DNA of 64,000 nt from positions 217,949 through 281,948 of the forward strand of contig JAFKEE010000021.1 of NCBI GenBank assembly GCA_017307505.1, read 5' to 3'. The stretch is from Acidobacteriota bacterium. Its GTDB lineage: Bacteria > Acidobacteriota > Terriglobia > Bryobacterales > Bryobacteraceae. The stretch's first letter is position 1. Each line of letters begins with the position of its first letter. Position numbers and translations under genes: made by a program. Below are positions 23,727 to 32,181 of this stretch, piece by piece. Below the pieces are notes generated by a model. It saw only the letters and a list, made by a program, of their open reading frames with translations, was not told where the DNA came from and did no database searches.

Positions 23727-26700
23727 TCAAACCCGGACCGTCACTGTCAGGTCCCGCCCCGGATCGCTCCCGCCATTCGTCCCCACAGAGACGATATCCA
23801 CCTGCAGTTCGTCCTCCTCCTTCAGGGGAGCCCGGCCCCAGCCGCTCACCCCATCCGAACTCCTGCTGCCCGCGGGCACCGTCAGTTCGCAGTAGAGTGA
23901 GCCGTTCACCTTCAATCGCGCCACCACCGGCTGCCCTGATGGAGCCACGCTCATACGTGCCCGAACATCCCGCACGGCCGTTTGCGCATCCACCACCAGA
24001 GGTGGAGCGATTGAGGTCATCACCGCCGGCACCCCGTCATACTGCAGCGTGTACTGCCCCCCCGACATCGTCCGCAATCCGCCTTCCAGCAGCATCGCGT
24101 ACGACTGTCCGGTCGCCGGCCCGTCTCCTCGTGAATTCGTGAAGTACAACTCCGCCGCCGCGACACGCGCCTCCGGCAGAGCCAGCCGCTGCGAGTATCC
24201 AGCCGCAATCGCGCTCCCAAAGAAGCCCACAGGAAATGGCAGCACTGTCACATTCTTCAGCAGCGGGTACACCGTCTCCCCGGCCAGGTGAACCCCCACC
24301 GCCGATTCGAAGCAGCCCCTCTCGACCTCACACGACATCCGGTCCGCCGCCACCGTCAACACGCGCATCAGCTCACCACCCACCTGCAACAGGTCGCCCA
24401 CCTCGCTGCCCAATCGGGCATTCAACGAAATGCTCGTGGCATCCACCGGTACCTCCACTGCCAGATTCAGCAATCCAGGGCTCGACAGCTCGTTCCAGTA
24501 GTGCAGCCGGAGTGTCCCGGCCTGAATCGAGCGAGTGTTCTCCAGGTTCTCGAAACTGATTCCGCTCACTTCGATCTCACCGCGTGCATCCGTGGCCAAC
24601 CCGAACGTCGCCGCGCCCGGCACATCCTTGTCTCCGGATTCCGCCGAGCCCCCAATCTCAACCCTCGTGACAATCGCCTCGCGCAGGGCGCTCTCTACGC
24701 CTAGGGCATTCACAGCCACACCCGCTACCTGCACCCACTGCCCAGCCAGGTTCGGCACGAGAAAATCGATCGAATCCGTTTGCGTAATCCCAATCGGCTT
24801 CCACCCCGCTTCCACGATCGTGAAGAAACTGGTGCCGTCCGGGACCACCACCCAATCCTCGGTCACAGTCAGCGCTTCCTCGGTATGACTGGCGATCGTC
24901 CGCTCCTGCCCTGCCCCCTTTCCGCGAGTGATCCGCACGACACACCCGGCCCACAAATCTTCCTCCAATCCCAGGTCGTCATGCCCGATCATCCGGGCCC
25001 CGTACGACGTCGCCGCCACCTCCGGTCCCAGCTCAAAACGCCACTGGAACCGCGCATGGTCATAGTTGACATCGGGCGCCGCCACTGCCTGCGCCGCCAG
25101 CCCCGCATCCACAAACGACCCGTTCGCCGCCGCCTGTTCCGCGATCAGGCCCATTACGGAAGGACTCGTCCCCCGGTACACACGCATCCGGTCGCTGCCA
25201 GGGGCGAATCGCAGTCCCGTCAACTCCACCGAGTAGGTCGAGGGCCCTGCCGGAACTGTGGCCCGCACCACATACGACAACCCCGACTCGGCCCCGTACC
25301 CATCCACCGTGCTCACTGCGTAGTAATAGGTCGATCCCGAGGCGAGCGTCCCGCCACCGGCATGCAACGCGGGTGCCAATCCCACGACGGGCGCCGCCAG
25401 TCCCGCCAGCACAGGCCGCCGCGGCGGGCTGAACTTCACCGTCAACTCAACGAAGGCGCCCACTCCGTCTTCGCTCTCCGTGACGCCGAAGTCCTGCCCG
25501 CCATCCTCCCGCACCACGGCCCCGCCTAGCGGCCGCGGCGTCCCCAATCCTCCCTGTGGCTCATTACCCCGACCCTGCGCATCCTCCGGATCACCGCTCG
25601 CCAGGGCATACCATGCGTCGTCATGCCGCTGGGCCACAACCCGCACCCGCTCGAAGTTCAGGGCCGGCGTCAGGCGCAATACCCGGTACAAGGCCCGATC
25701 CAGCCCCTCCTTCCCATGCGACAACGCAATCAGATCGCCCGGCCGCAGCCCGATCGCCTGCACACTCGTTTCGAATTCCACATAGTGATTCCCCTGAATG
25801 TTCTTTTGGATCTGCAGCCTCAGTACGCGCGCCGCCTGGTCGAAGTGCGGCAGCCCCATCGCCCCAAACGCAGCCGCCACCTCACACCCAGACGCCGCTG
25901 CATCCTCGAAGTCCACCAGCGACAGGCTGTCCTGCTGATACTGATTGAACTCGTCCTGGAACTCCACACTCAGCCGGTTCGGACTCTCACTCTGCCCCTT
26001 ACGAGTGATCCGGAATGTCGACCGCCCCCGCCCATCCCGCGCAATGCCCGAGAACCCGTTCAGCCCGTCACCAAACTCGTAAGCCGGCCAGCCCCCCGCC
26101 ACAGGCGCAGCCGAGTTCGACACCTCGCTCTGGACCCCCTGCTGCCGTGCAATTGTCGTCTCCGGCGACACCCTCACCTGCCCGCCTTCATCCACTGTGA
26201 TCATCAGGGCGGACGCCAGCCGCAACCCGCCGATCACGTCATTCAGACTCCTCCGCTGCGTCAGCAGCAGATTCGTCGCAAACCGCGGCGCCTGGACCTC
26301 CGTCCCTTCCGGAGTCCGCGCCGTCACCAATTCATCACAGTACGCCGCCGTCGCCGCAAAACTCTTCAGGTTCAGTTCGCCCTCAGTCCACCCGCTGCGC
26401 CGCAGCAGATCCAGCAGCACCCACGCAGGATTCTTCGTGAACACCACATCCAGCGCCGCCCCCTCAGCGTCGTAGCGCTGTAGCTTTAACCCGTTCACCA
26501 GCACATCCACCTTGGGCAGCGCCCCGGACTTCAGCAGCGAATTTGGCAAGACCACTTCGAGACACGCCATGCCCCCATGCGGATCGCCCAACGCCTGCCC
26601 TTGCGCATCCGTAAAGCTCAGATTGAACCCGCCATTCCGCTCGCCCAGGCTCAACACGTTGTACCAGCCCGTCCCCGTCATATCCTGGCCTGCCTGCCCC

Positions 26701-27638
26701 AGCGGCAGTTCCACCCCGTTCGCCACCACCTTCAGCACACCCTCCATCGGCCCCGACCCCACCAGCACCTCGGCATGTGTCAGATTCCCATCACTCCGCG
26801 AAAAGATCACCGGAGCCGCCATCCACCCCGTCCCATACAAAACCGGTACCGCATCGTTTGCCTTGGCCCGCCCGTCCGCCGCCTCGGCGACCTTCGTCTG
26901 CTCGCCATGCGGCCGCACCGCAATACTGGGAGGGATAAACGCAAACCCGCCGAATCGTGCGGTGGCGTTGCCCGCCGCGTCCTGAGCAAACATCCCCCGA
27001 GCCGCGCAATCCCCACGAGTCCGGTTGCACCTAGTGAAAGGCGCGCCATTCTCCAGATTCCCGACCCCACCCTCCACACCAGCCGAATACCCGCAATGGA
27101 AGAACGGCGAGTACCCATCATTACCCGCCGCTTCCATCCGCTCCTCTTCACTGGAGGGAAACCGCCAGGGGCAGCGCGCCTGAATCCGCAGCGCCGGCAC
27201 CGCCAGCCGTTGCAGGCTCAACCGGTTGGTGAAGCTCAGCCGCGCCGTCGTCTCCGTCAGCTCATCAACTGGATTCGCACTGCCCAGGAACACGCCAGTC
27301 AACTCCGACACCGGCTCGCCCCTCTCGATGTCGAAGAACCCGAATCTCACCTTCAATCGAGCGCCCTTCCACCCAACGCTCCGGTCGATCTGCGACACCA
27401 CGCCATCCACATTCGACAGCTCCAGCCAGAACCTCGACCCCGCATCGATCGCGTCATCGCCCGCCAGCCGCAAGTCGAATCCTCCGTGCCGCAGCAGCCG
27501 CGCAGCATACTCCTCGCCATCCACGGTCACCCGGTGCGTCGACCATCGCTCCACGCGCCCGTCGGCCAGCGTGCAATCGAACACCAGCAGCGGAGTGTCC
27601 AGCACCTCCTGCCTCTTCCTGCTATGAATCGTCCCCAT
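23727..27638 (-). CDS. Giant tail hub/tip protein of the particle cluster
   Basis: The 1303-residue protein is the last gene of the cluster. Residues 1-270 resemble distal hub proteins of the gpL/DUF2163 kind (DCTLADGRVERWS; VGWKGARLKVRFG). They hold four cysteines, C156, C182, C204 and C211, placed as expected for the iron-sulfur cluster known in gpL-type hubs. A gp27/J-like central-hub region follows to about 650. A fibronectin-like beta sandwich lies at about 745-840 (GSTYYYAVSTVDGYGAESGL), with further beta-rich modules to the end. It would form the tail tip that contacts the recipient cell. The gene starts 3 bp after the upstream stop codon. The size matches the largest tip protein of known gene transfer agents, but homology is not shown. 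Confidence 0.72.
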   Translation of the reverse strand: MGTIHSRKRQEVLDTPLLVFDCTLADGRVERWSTHRVTVDGEEYAARLLRHGGFDLRLAGDDAIDAGSRFWLELSNVDGVVSQIDRSVGWKGARLKVRFGFFDIERGEPVSELTGVFLGSANPVDELTETTARLSFTNRLSLQRLAVPALRIQARCPWRFPSSEEERMEAAGNDGYSPFFHCGYSAGVEGGVGNLENGAPFTRCNRTRGDCAARGMFAQDAAGNATARFGGFAFIPPSIAVRPHGEQTKVAEAADGRAKANDAVPVLYGTGWMAAPVIFSRSDGNLTHAEVLVGSGPMEGVLKVVANGVELPLGQAGQDMTGTGWYNVLSLGERNGGFNLSFTDAQGQALGDPHGGMACLEVVLPNSLLKSGALPKVDVLVNGLKLQRYDAEGAALDVVFTKNPAWVLLDLLRRSGWTEGELNLKSFAATAAYCDELVTARTPEGTEVQAPRFATNLLLTQRRSLNDVIGGLRLASALMITVDEGGQVRVSPETTIARQQGVQSEVSNSAAPVAGGWPAYEFGDGLNGFSGIARDGRGRSTFRITRKGQSESPNRLSVEFQDEFNQYQQDSLSLVDFEDAAASGCEVAAAFGAMGLPHFDQAARVLRLQIQKNIQGNHYVEFETSVQAIGLRPGDLIALSHGKEGLDRALYRVLRLTPALNFERVRVVAQRHDDAWYALASGDPEDAQGRGNEPQGGLGTPRPLGGAVVREDGGQDFGVTESEDGVGAFVELTVKFSPPRRPVLAGLAAPVVGLAPALHAGGGTLASGSTYYYAVSTVDGYGAESGLSYVVRATVPAGPSTYSVELTGLRFAPGSDRMRVYRGTSPSVMGLIAEQAAANGSFVDAGLAAQAVAAPDVNYDHARFQWRFELGPEVAATSYGARMIGHDDLGLEEDLWAGCVVRITRGKGAGQERTIASHTEEALTVTEDWVVVPDGTSFFTIVEAGWKPIGITQTDSIDFLVPNLAGQWVQVAGVAVNALGVESALREAIVTRVEIGGSAESGDKDVPGAATFGLATDARGEIEVSGISFENLENTRSIQAGTLRLHYWNELSSPGLLNLAVEVPVDATSISLNARLGSEVGDLLQVGGELMRVLTVAADRMSCEVERGCFESAVGVHLAGETVYPLLKNVTVLPFPVGFFGSAIAAGYSQRLALPEARVAAAELYFTNSRGDGPATGQSYAMLLEGGLRTMSGGQYTLQYDGVPAVMTSIAPPLVVDAQTAVRDVRARMSVAPSGQPVVARLKVNGSLYCELTVPAGSRSSDGVSGWGRAPLKEEDELQVDIVSVGTNGGSDPGRDLTVTVRV

Positions 27639-27641
27639 GGT

Positions 27642-28394
27642 TCACTCCGCCACCTTGCTTTTCAAAATTACGAGCACCGCATTCCGGTTCGGACCCGTCG
27701 CCGATACCTCCAAACCATCCGTCGCGAATCTTGTTTGCGGATATACGCCGCCTCGTCCGTACGTTGGCTTGTAGGGCGACGGCGCGGCCTGCGCTTCCAC
27801 CTGCAGACCGCGCACCATCGCCTGGCCCCCGCCGTCCACGTCCAACCGCGCGGCGGTCCCTTCGCCAAGCCCGAATCCACTCACCCAAACCCGTTGCCAG
27901 CCGCTCGCCGCACCAAAGTGCCGCGACACTCCACCCAGCGACAACGTGACACCCGAGCCCTGCACTTCCGCGCTGAGGCAGCAGGGGGCGCCCACCGGCA
28001 TCGCCACATCCTGCTGCACTCCTTGCGCCGCCAGGCTCCCGTTCGACAAGCCGAACTCGCCCGGTGCCGTGACGCTCACATTCAGCAGCGCGTCCCTGCT
28101 CCACGCCCCAGTGGTCAGGTCCTCGCTCGCCGCCAGCAGATTCGCCAGCGGATCCACGAATGTGAACGTCATCAACCCGCCCCGAGCCGCCGCATACAGC
28201 GCTTCAATCGCACCCGCTTCGCTGTCCGACAACTCGGCATATTCCAATCTCCAGGTCACCTCCGCCGGACCGTCCGCCAGCCTCCGCGACACATACCCGC
28301 CCGGCGTCACGGTCTCCAACCTCTGCCTGCGCGCCGTCCGCACAATCGGATACTGCGCCACCGCGCCCGCCGTCAAAAAGGGATAGACCAACAT
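27642..28394 (-). CDS. Distal tail protein, second of two related copies
   Basis: The 250-residue product starts MLVYPFLTAGAVAQYPIVR. Its first 105 residues parallel the neighbouring 118-residue protein: both open with TxGAVAQYP, continue with a Trp/Arg strand, then an acidic helix and end with FxFxDP. This is the pattern of DUF2460-type distal tail proteins that cap the tube. The extra C-terminal 145 residues form a jelly-roll-like beta domain (SAEVQGSGVTLSLGG; AARLDVDGGGQAM) that could bind carbohydrate. I use the ATG at 28394, immediately after the upstream stop; a longer in-frame reading exists but is antisense-like and lacks a ribosome binding site. Confidence 0.6.
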   Translation of the reverse strand: MLVYPFLTAGAVAQYPIVRTARRQRLETVTPGGYVSRRLADGPAEVTWRLEYAELSDSEAGAIEALYAAARGGLMTFTFVDPLANLLAASEDLTTGAWSRDALLNVSVTAPGEFGLSNGSLAAQGVQQDVAMPVGAPCCLSAEVQGSGVTLSLGGVSRHFGAASGWQRVWVSGFGLGEGTAARLDVDGGGQAMVRGLQVEAQAAPSPYKPTYGRGGVYPQTRFATDGLEVSATGPNRNAVLVILKSKVAE

Positions 28395-28395
28395 C

Positions 28396-28752
28396 TCAAC
28401 CCACCTCCTCGGCCACGACCAGCGCGACCCCGCATTCCATCCGCGACACCGCCCGCACCGCCACTTCCTCGCCTTCCAGCACGCACCTCTCGGCCACCGC
28501 CCCATCCCATGGATCCGCAAACCGGAACGGCTCCAGCGTGTTCAGGTACTGCTCCGCGAACGCCGCCACCCGCATCGCCTCCCCTTCATCCAACTGCTCC
28601 ATCCGCACCACCCACCGGCGCCGCATCCGCCGGGACGCAAACCGCTGCTCGCCCCCATCCAGGAACTCCACCACGGTCGTCCCCGTCCGGATCCCCCGTC
28701 CCAGCGGATACTGCGCCACCGCCCCCGTCTTCAACCTTGGAAACTCCGGCAT
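28396..28752 (-). CDS. Short distal tail protein, first of two related copies
   Basis: The 118-residue product (MPEFPRLKTGAVAQYPLGRG) has the compact beta/alpha layout of DUF2460-like distal tail proteins: a strand with the TGAVAQYP phrase, VVRMEQLDEGEAMRVAAFAE as the central helix and FRFADPWDG as the closing strand. It is the minimal version of the N-terminal domain of the next gene. It lies between the short tape-measure candidate and the second copy, with no gaps. A role at the tube end is inferred from order and resemblance. Confidence 0.55.
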   Translation of the reverse strand: MPEFPRLKTGAVAQYPLGRGIRTGTTVVEFLDGGEQRFASRRMRRRWVVRMEQLDEGEAMRVAAFAEQYLNTLEPFRFADPWDGAVAERCVLEGEEVAVRAVSRMECGVALVVAEEVG

Positions 28753-28762
28753 CGTCTTTCTC

Positions 28763-29317
28763 CTAGAACTCCTGCATCACTCCGCTCAACCCGTGCGACT
28801 CCAGCAGCGCCCGCTTGACCGCCTGTGCAATCTCCGGAGCCCGGTCCACAAACGACCGGCTGTCCAACGCCTCCACCTGCACCACCACGTTCGTCCCCAG
28901 GCTCCGCACCTGCCCGTCTTCCCCCCGGTCCAGAGGCATCATCAAACCTCCGCCGCTTTCCGAGAACGCGACGTCGTACTTCTGTTTCGCCGGCATACTG
29001 AAAGGAGCCAGCGGAACCGGCGTCTCTTCCGAAGCCCCGCCGAACAGGCTCATCAGCCCGCCCACCAGCGGATTCACCCACGACACCCAACTCGCCGCTC
29101 CACTGCCGTTGCTGCTCTTCGACAGCACCGGAGCCACGCTGTTCGAAACCATCGACGCCACCAGCGAGGAGGAGACCGGGGACGCGCCGGTCGCCATCGT
29201 CTCCTCCATCTGCCGCAACAATGGCGTCACATCGGAATCCCTCGACACCGGCACCGCCACCTCCTCCACCACCCGCCGCAAAACCTCCACCCAGTCATTT
29301 CCTGTGTTGTTGCTCAT
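28763..29317 (-). CDS. Very short tape-measure candidate
   Basis: The 184-residue product follows directly on the G/GT chaperone pair, the place that tape-measure genes occupy in almost all tailed phages. It has an amphipathic N-terminus (DWVEVLRRVVEEVAVPV), a glycine-rich hydrophobic segment near 85-105 (SWVSWVNPLVGGLMSLFGG) and a C-terminal helix. Tape-measure length scales with tail length, so this would mean an unusually short tail, comparable to that of gene transfer agents, whose tape measure is also only about 200 residues. The start overlaps the end of the T frame by 23 bp. It could instead be a different minor tail protein. Confidence 0.5.
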   Translation of the reverse strand: MSNNTGNDWVEVLRRVVEEVAVPVSRDSDVTPLLRQMEETMATGASPVSSSLVASMVSNSVAPVLSKSSNGSGAASWVSWVNPLVGGLMSLFGGASEETPVPLAPFSMPAKQKYDVAFSESGGGLMMPLDRGEDGQVRSLGTNVVVQVEALDSRSFVDRAPEIAQAVKRALLESHGLSGVMQEF

Positions 29318-29648
29318 CTCGTGCCTTCTCCCATTCCCGGTCCAGCAGGATCATGGCTTCCACGTCCCGCGCCCACACCACCGCTTCCTTCCGCGCCTGC
29401 CACACCGGATACAGCTCGAGCCAGGCCAGGCTCTCCGCCGCAATCTCCGGTTTCGGGCACGCAAACCGCACCACGTCTCCGTGCGCCCACACAATCTTCG
29501 ACCCCGGCTCGTACCCCATCCAGGCGCACCGCCGCCGCTGCTCCAAACCCTGCCGCCTGCACTCCCCGCACCTCCACCCGGCCGCATTCGCAAGATGGAA
29601 ATGGAAGGCGAGGATCAGTTTTTTCTTTCTTCTCCGCTCACGTGGCAT
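29295..29648 (-). CDS. T-frame of the tail assembly chaperone (expressed by -1 frameshift)
   Basis: From the slippery site at 29618-29624 the -1 frame continues for 107 residues (LILAFHFHLANAAG to EKARDEQQHRK), including the cysteine pair CGEC and an acidic/helical C-terminus. It can be reached by a -1 frameshift from the upstream gene, giving a G-T fusion of about 235 residues spanning 29295-30001. It may also have its own ATG at 29648. In lambda-like phages the G protein and the GT fusion together chaperone the tape measure while the tube forms. Order and frame relationship match that pattern exactly. Confidence 0.7.
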   Translation of the reverse strand: MPRERRRKKKLILAFHFHLANAAGWRCGECRRQGLEQRRRCAWMGYEPGSKIVWAHGDVVRFACPKPEIAAESLAWLELYPVWQARKEAVVWARDVEAMILLDREWEKARDEQQHRK

Positions 29649-30001
29649 TGCTTCCGCACGCACGCCGCGATCTCCCGGCACAGCGCCTCCGGACCCCGTT
29701 CCACAACGGTCTCCACCGTCGCCGCCGCCCCGTCAATCTCGAGCCCCGTCACCTCCTGCAACCCCCACTCGATGTACACGCGATCAATCCGCGCTTCCAT
29801 TTCCGTTGCGGCCAACCGGTCCGTCAGCCCCTGGCCCGCGGACTGAAACTCCAGTTCGCTCATCAACCCGCGCATCCGCCGGCTGATCTCTGCCCGCCGC
29901 GCCAGCGAGATCTTCGCCACCGCAAAGCGGACGCCCGGCACTAACCGGGAGTCCACCCATTCGCTGCTCGCCCACTCCACCTGCTCAACCGAATGCGACA
30001 T
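29615..30001 (-). CDS. Tail assembly chaperone, G-like
   Basis: The 128-residue product lies between the tail-tube gene and the tape-measure candidate. It is a mixed helical protein with a basic middle (ARRAEISRRMRGLMSELEF) and a C-terminus ending GEERKN just before the stop. Its final codons AGA AAA AAC TGA create the heptamer A AAA AAC in the zero frame, directly ahead of the stop. This is the setting of the lambda G gene. It starts inside the tail-tube gene's last 17 bp. The protein family itself is not recognised by sequence; the role rests on order plus the frameshift signal. Confidence 0.65.
   Translation of the reverse strand: MSHSVEQVEWASSEWVDSRLVPGVRFAVAKISLARRAEISRRMRGLMSELEFQSAGQGLTDRLAATEMEARIDRVYIEWGLQEVTGLEIDGAAATVETVVERGPEALCREIAACVRKQCHVSGEERKN
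29618..29624 (-). promoter_or_regulatory. Programmed -1 ribosomal frameshift heptamer A AAA AAC
   Basis: On the minus strand the sequence is A AAA AAC immediately followed by TGA. The zero-frame codons are AAA and AAC, so both tRNAs can re-pair after a one-base slip. The frame entered is open for 107 codons, and the downstream GC-rich sequence could fold as a stimulator. Confidence 0.75.
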
Positions 30002-31154
30002 AGATCTCGTCCTCTCCGCTCCCCATCGCCTGGGAGCCCTTCAAGCGCCACCGCAGCCGCGAGTCTTCGCTATCGAACTCCGGCACCGCCGGCACGAAGC
30101 TCGGCAGGAACACTCCACACAGTGCTCCTGCCTGCTCACCCAGTTGCAGCATGAGCGGGAGAGGAGTCCGCTGCCGGGCCGCCTGGTAAATCTCTTCGAA
30201 CATTGGCTTGTCCTGCCCGTACATTTCGAGATCGATAGTCACCTCCCGTTGCCCCGGAACCAGGCACCGCGGCATCAGCGAGCCGAAATCGCGCGTCCGG
30301 AACTCCAGGTTGTTCTTCACCACCACACGCGCGTCGCTCAACGTAAACAACCGGCTCGGACCCGTCCCAATCCACACCTGGCCCAGATGGCCCGGCACCG
30401 GCATCTCGCTCAGCGTTTGCAGCGCCGGTTCCGCCGGAAACTGCGTCAAGCCGCCTTCGCCGCTCACGAAGCTGGCGCTGTCGATCAAATCCGCGGCTTC
30501 ACCCGAAAACCGGATTTCATGGAAATCCCCGTTCACCCGGATCTCCATCTCATCCACCGCTGCACCACGCAGAATCCTCTGCACCGCCGTGCCCGGAGTC
30601 CAATAGTCGTGGACACTCACGGAAGGCAGATCCACGCCCGGCGCGTACACCATCGCGCCGCACGCCACCAAGCCCTCGGAGGGCAAGTCAGTGAAAGGAG
30701 CATTCACCACCACGCTCTGCGCATCCACCACTCCGCACACAAACCGCACCTCGCTTCCGACGACCACCGCCGACCCCGCACCCAGCGAGTGGGCCTGCGC
30801 AAACGTCACCGTCGTTCCGACAATGGAACTCACGCCCAAGTCCATCGACGCCACCGGAGCCGCGCCCAGCGCCGCCTGCATCAGCGCTCCATACCGGGGT
30901 GCCGCGCTACCCGGCCCGCGCCCGTACACATAGGTCCGCAGGTCGAACGACGTCCGCCGCCGCAAACCACCCTGGATCCCCTGAAATGTGCGGGACCCCG
31001 TCTTGTCCTTTCGACGCGGGACCTCTGTCTCCTGCCGGACGGCCAGGCTCATCGCCGTGAACCGCTCAGCCGCCGAAACGCCCGCCACCGCGCCAAAGCC
31101 ACTCTCCAGCACCGCATACAGGCGGTTGTTATTCGAACTGATATAACAAGCCAT
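29985..31154 (-). CDS. Tail tube protein
   Basis: The 389-residue protein lies between the neck proteins and the chaperone pair, the usual position of the major tail tube gene. It is almost all beta (for example FRTRDFGSLMPRCLVPGQRE; TIDLEMYGQDKPMFEEIYQ). The latter matches the typical tube-protein phrase in which a strand precedes an alpha helix and a Q-ARQRTPLPLMLQ segment. A long inserted beta module at about 90-190 makes it longer than most tube proteins. The start at 31154 has a weak AAGAG ribosome binding site and follows repeat block 1. Confidence 0.7.
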   Translation of the reverse strand: MACYISSNNNRLYAVLESGFGAVAGVSAAERFTAMSLAVRQETEVPRRKDKTGSRTFQGIQGGLRRRTSFDLRTYVYGRGPGSAAPRYGALMQAALGAAPVASMDLGVSSIVGTTVTFAQAHSLGAGSAVVVGSEVRFVCGVVDAQSVVVNAPFTDLPSEGLVACGAMVYAPGVDLPSVSVHDYWTPGTAVQRILRGAAVDEMEIRVNGDFHEIRFSGEAADLIDSASFVSGEGGLTQFPAEPALQTLSEMPVPGHLGQVWIGTGPSRLFTLSDARVVVKNNLEFRTRDFGSLMPRCLVPGQREVTIDLEMYGQDKPMFEEIYQAARQRTPLPLMLQLGEQAGALCGVFLPSFVPAVPEFDSEDSRLRWRLKGSQAMGSGEDEIYVAFG

Positions 31155-31684
31155 CTCTTCATCGCCCTTTCAAATTCAAAACAAACCACCAAGCACCCAA
31201 ACAAACCACAACCGTAAGGGAGTGGTCCCCACCCGCTGCGAACCGCGACTGGAAAGGAGCGGGCCACGGCCACCCAAGCATCTTCACCACCGCAGGCCCC
31301 GCGCCCCATCCGCACCAATCGCCCCACCCTGCCCCAGTCCCGGAGCGCCAGCGACGGGCTACCGGCCCGGCCGCACCAAGTTGTTGCCAACCGCACTGCG
31401 AACCGCGCACGTCAGTAAGCGGGCGCCTGTCTCCCCAGCGTCTCCAACGGATCCGGCCGACAAAGCAGAGGAAGCCCAACCCACCCCGAGCCCCGGAGCG
31501 CCAGCGACGGGCTAGCCAGGACATCCTCGATGGAGCGGGCCCCGAAACCAAAGGAGAACCCTTCAAGCCCGGCCCGCACAGTAAGGCAGACCCCCAGGTC
31601 TGCGGTCGACCCCCAGGTCGACCACCCGGATCCGCATCGCCCTTCCTCCCGCAATCCCGGAGCGTCCGCCCCGAACTCCCCGTC
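31155..31684. repeat. Composite non-coding repeat block 1 in the particle operon
   Basis: This 530-bp gap contains, in order: a 29-bp module A (31236-31264); a 23-bp module B (31339-31361); a diverged A (about 31396-31425); a second B (31492-31514); a GAGCGGGCCCCGAAACC unit (about 31532); and a 51-bp module C (31575-31625). C consists of two adjacent hairpins with stems GCAGACC and GGTCGACC, each with the 4-nt loop CCCA. The same modules recur at 33255-33795. Open frames here translate the repeats (for example SPSLALRD) and I take none as a gene. Confidence 0.75.
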
Positions 31685-32179
31685 CTACCGGTTCACCCCC
31701 AACCAACACACAACCCGCCCCACCTGCAGAAAACTCAACCCACCCTTCTTCACGGCATCGAACTCCACTTCATACCCAGGCTCCAGAAACACGCCCTCCC
31801 CCAGACATCCGGCATTCCGCTCCAACACATCCCGTACGGCGTCCACATAGAAGTGCAACTTCTCCACCAGCCCCTCCAACCGGTCCGCAGACACCCGCAC
31901 CTCCGTCACCAACCGCATCCTTCCCGAGAACACCCGGAACTTCTCGTCCCGCTTGTTCTCGATCTGATCGCAAAACGTCTGGATCACCGGATACCGCATC
32001 GGCCCCGCCTTCTCCTGCAACTCCGCCGGAGCCCGCGTCACCCCGACCACCACACCCTCCACCACCTCAGGGCCCAGCCCGTAGTAGCCCTGCAGAGCGG
32101 CCATACTCGGCCCCAGCCCCCACTCGCCCGCCAGCAACCCTCGCAGTCGCGACACCACCTCCATCGTGGGAAACGTCAT
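31685..32179 (-). CDS. Neck or tail-completion protein, unassigned
   Basis: The 164-residue product from MTFPTMEVVSRLRGL has a helical start, a beta middle (VVGVTRAPAELQEKAGPMRY) and an acidic/basic end (FDAVKKGGLSFLQVGRVVCW). Its place between the adaptor-like gene and the tail tube suggests a tail terminator or head-tail joining protein. I chose the ATG at 32179, next to the upstream stop at 32182, in preference to a longer frame that overlaps the preceding gene by about 100 bp. No family is recognised; the role is from position only. Confidence 0.5.
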   Translation of the reverse strand: MTFPTMEVVSRLRGLLAGEWGLGPSMAALQGYYGLGPEVVEGVVVGVTRAPAELQEKAGPMRYPVIQTFCDQIENKRDEKFRVFSGRMRLVTEVRVSADRLEGLVEKLHFYVDAVRDVLERNAGCLGEGVFLEPGYEVEFDAVKKGGLSFLQVGRVVCWLGVNR

Positions 32180-32181
32180 GG

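Noticed and set aside
25623-28766. Long plus-strand frames opposite the tail hub
   Set aside because: Same artefact; the minus-strand products have recognisable protein features and the plus frames do not.
31155-31684. Possible CRISPR array because of repeated units
   Set aside because: Repeat units are unequal in length and spacing, include hairpins and no constant-length spacers; no cas genes are nearby.
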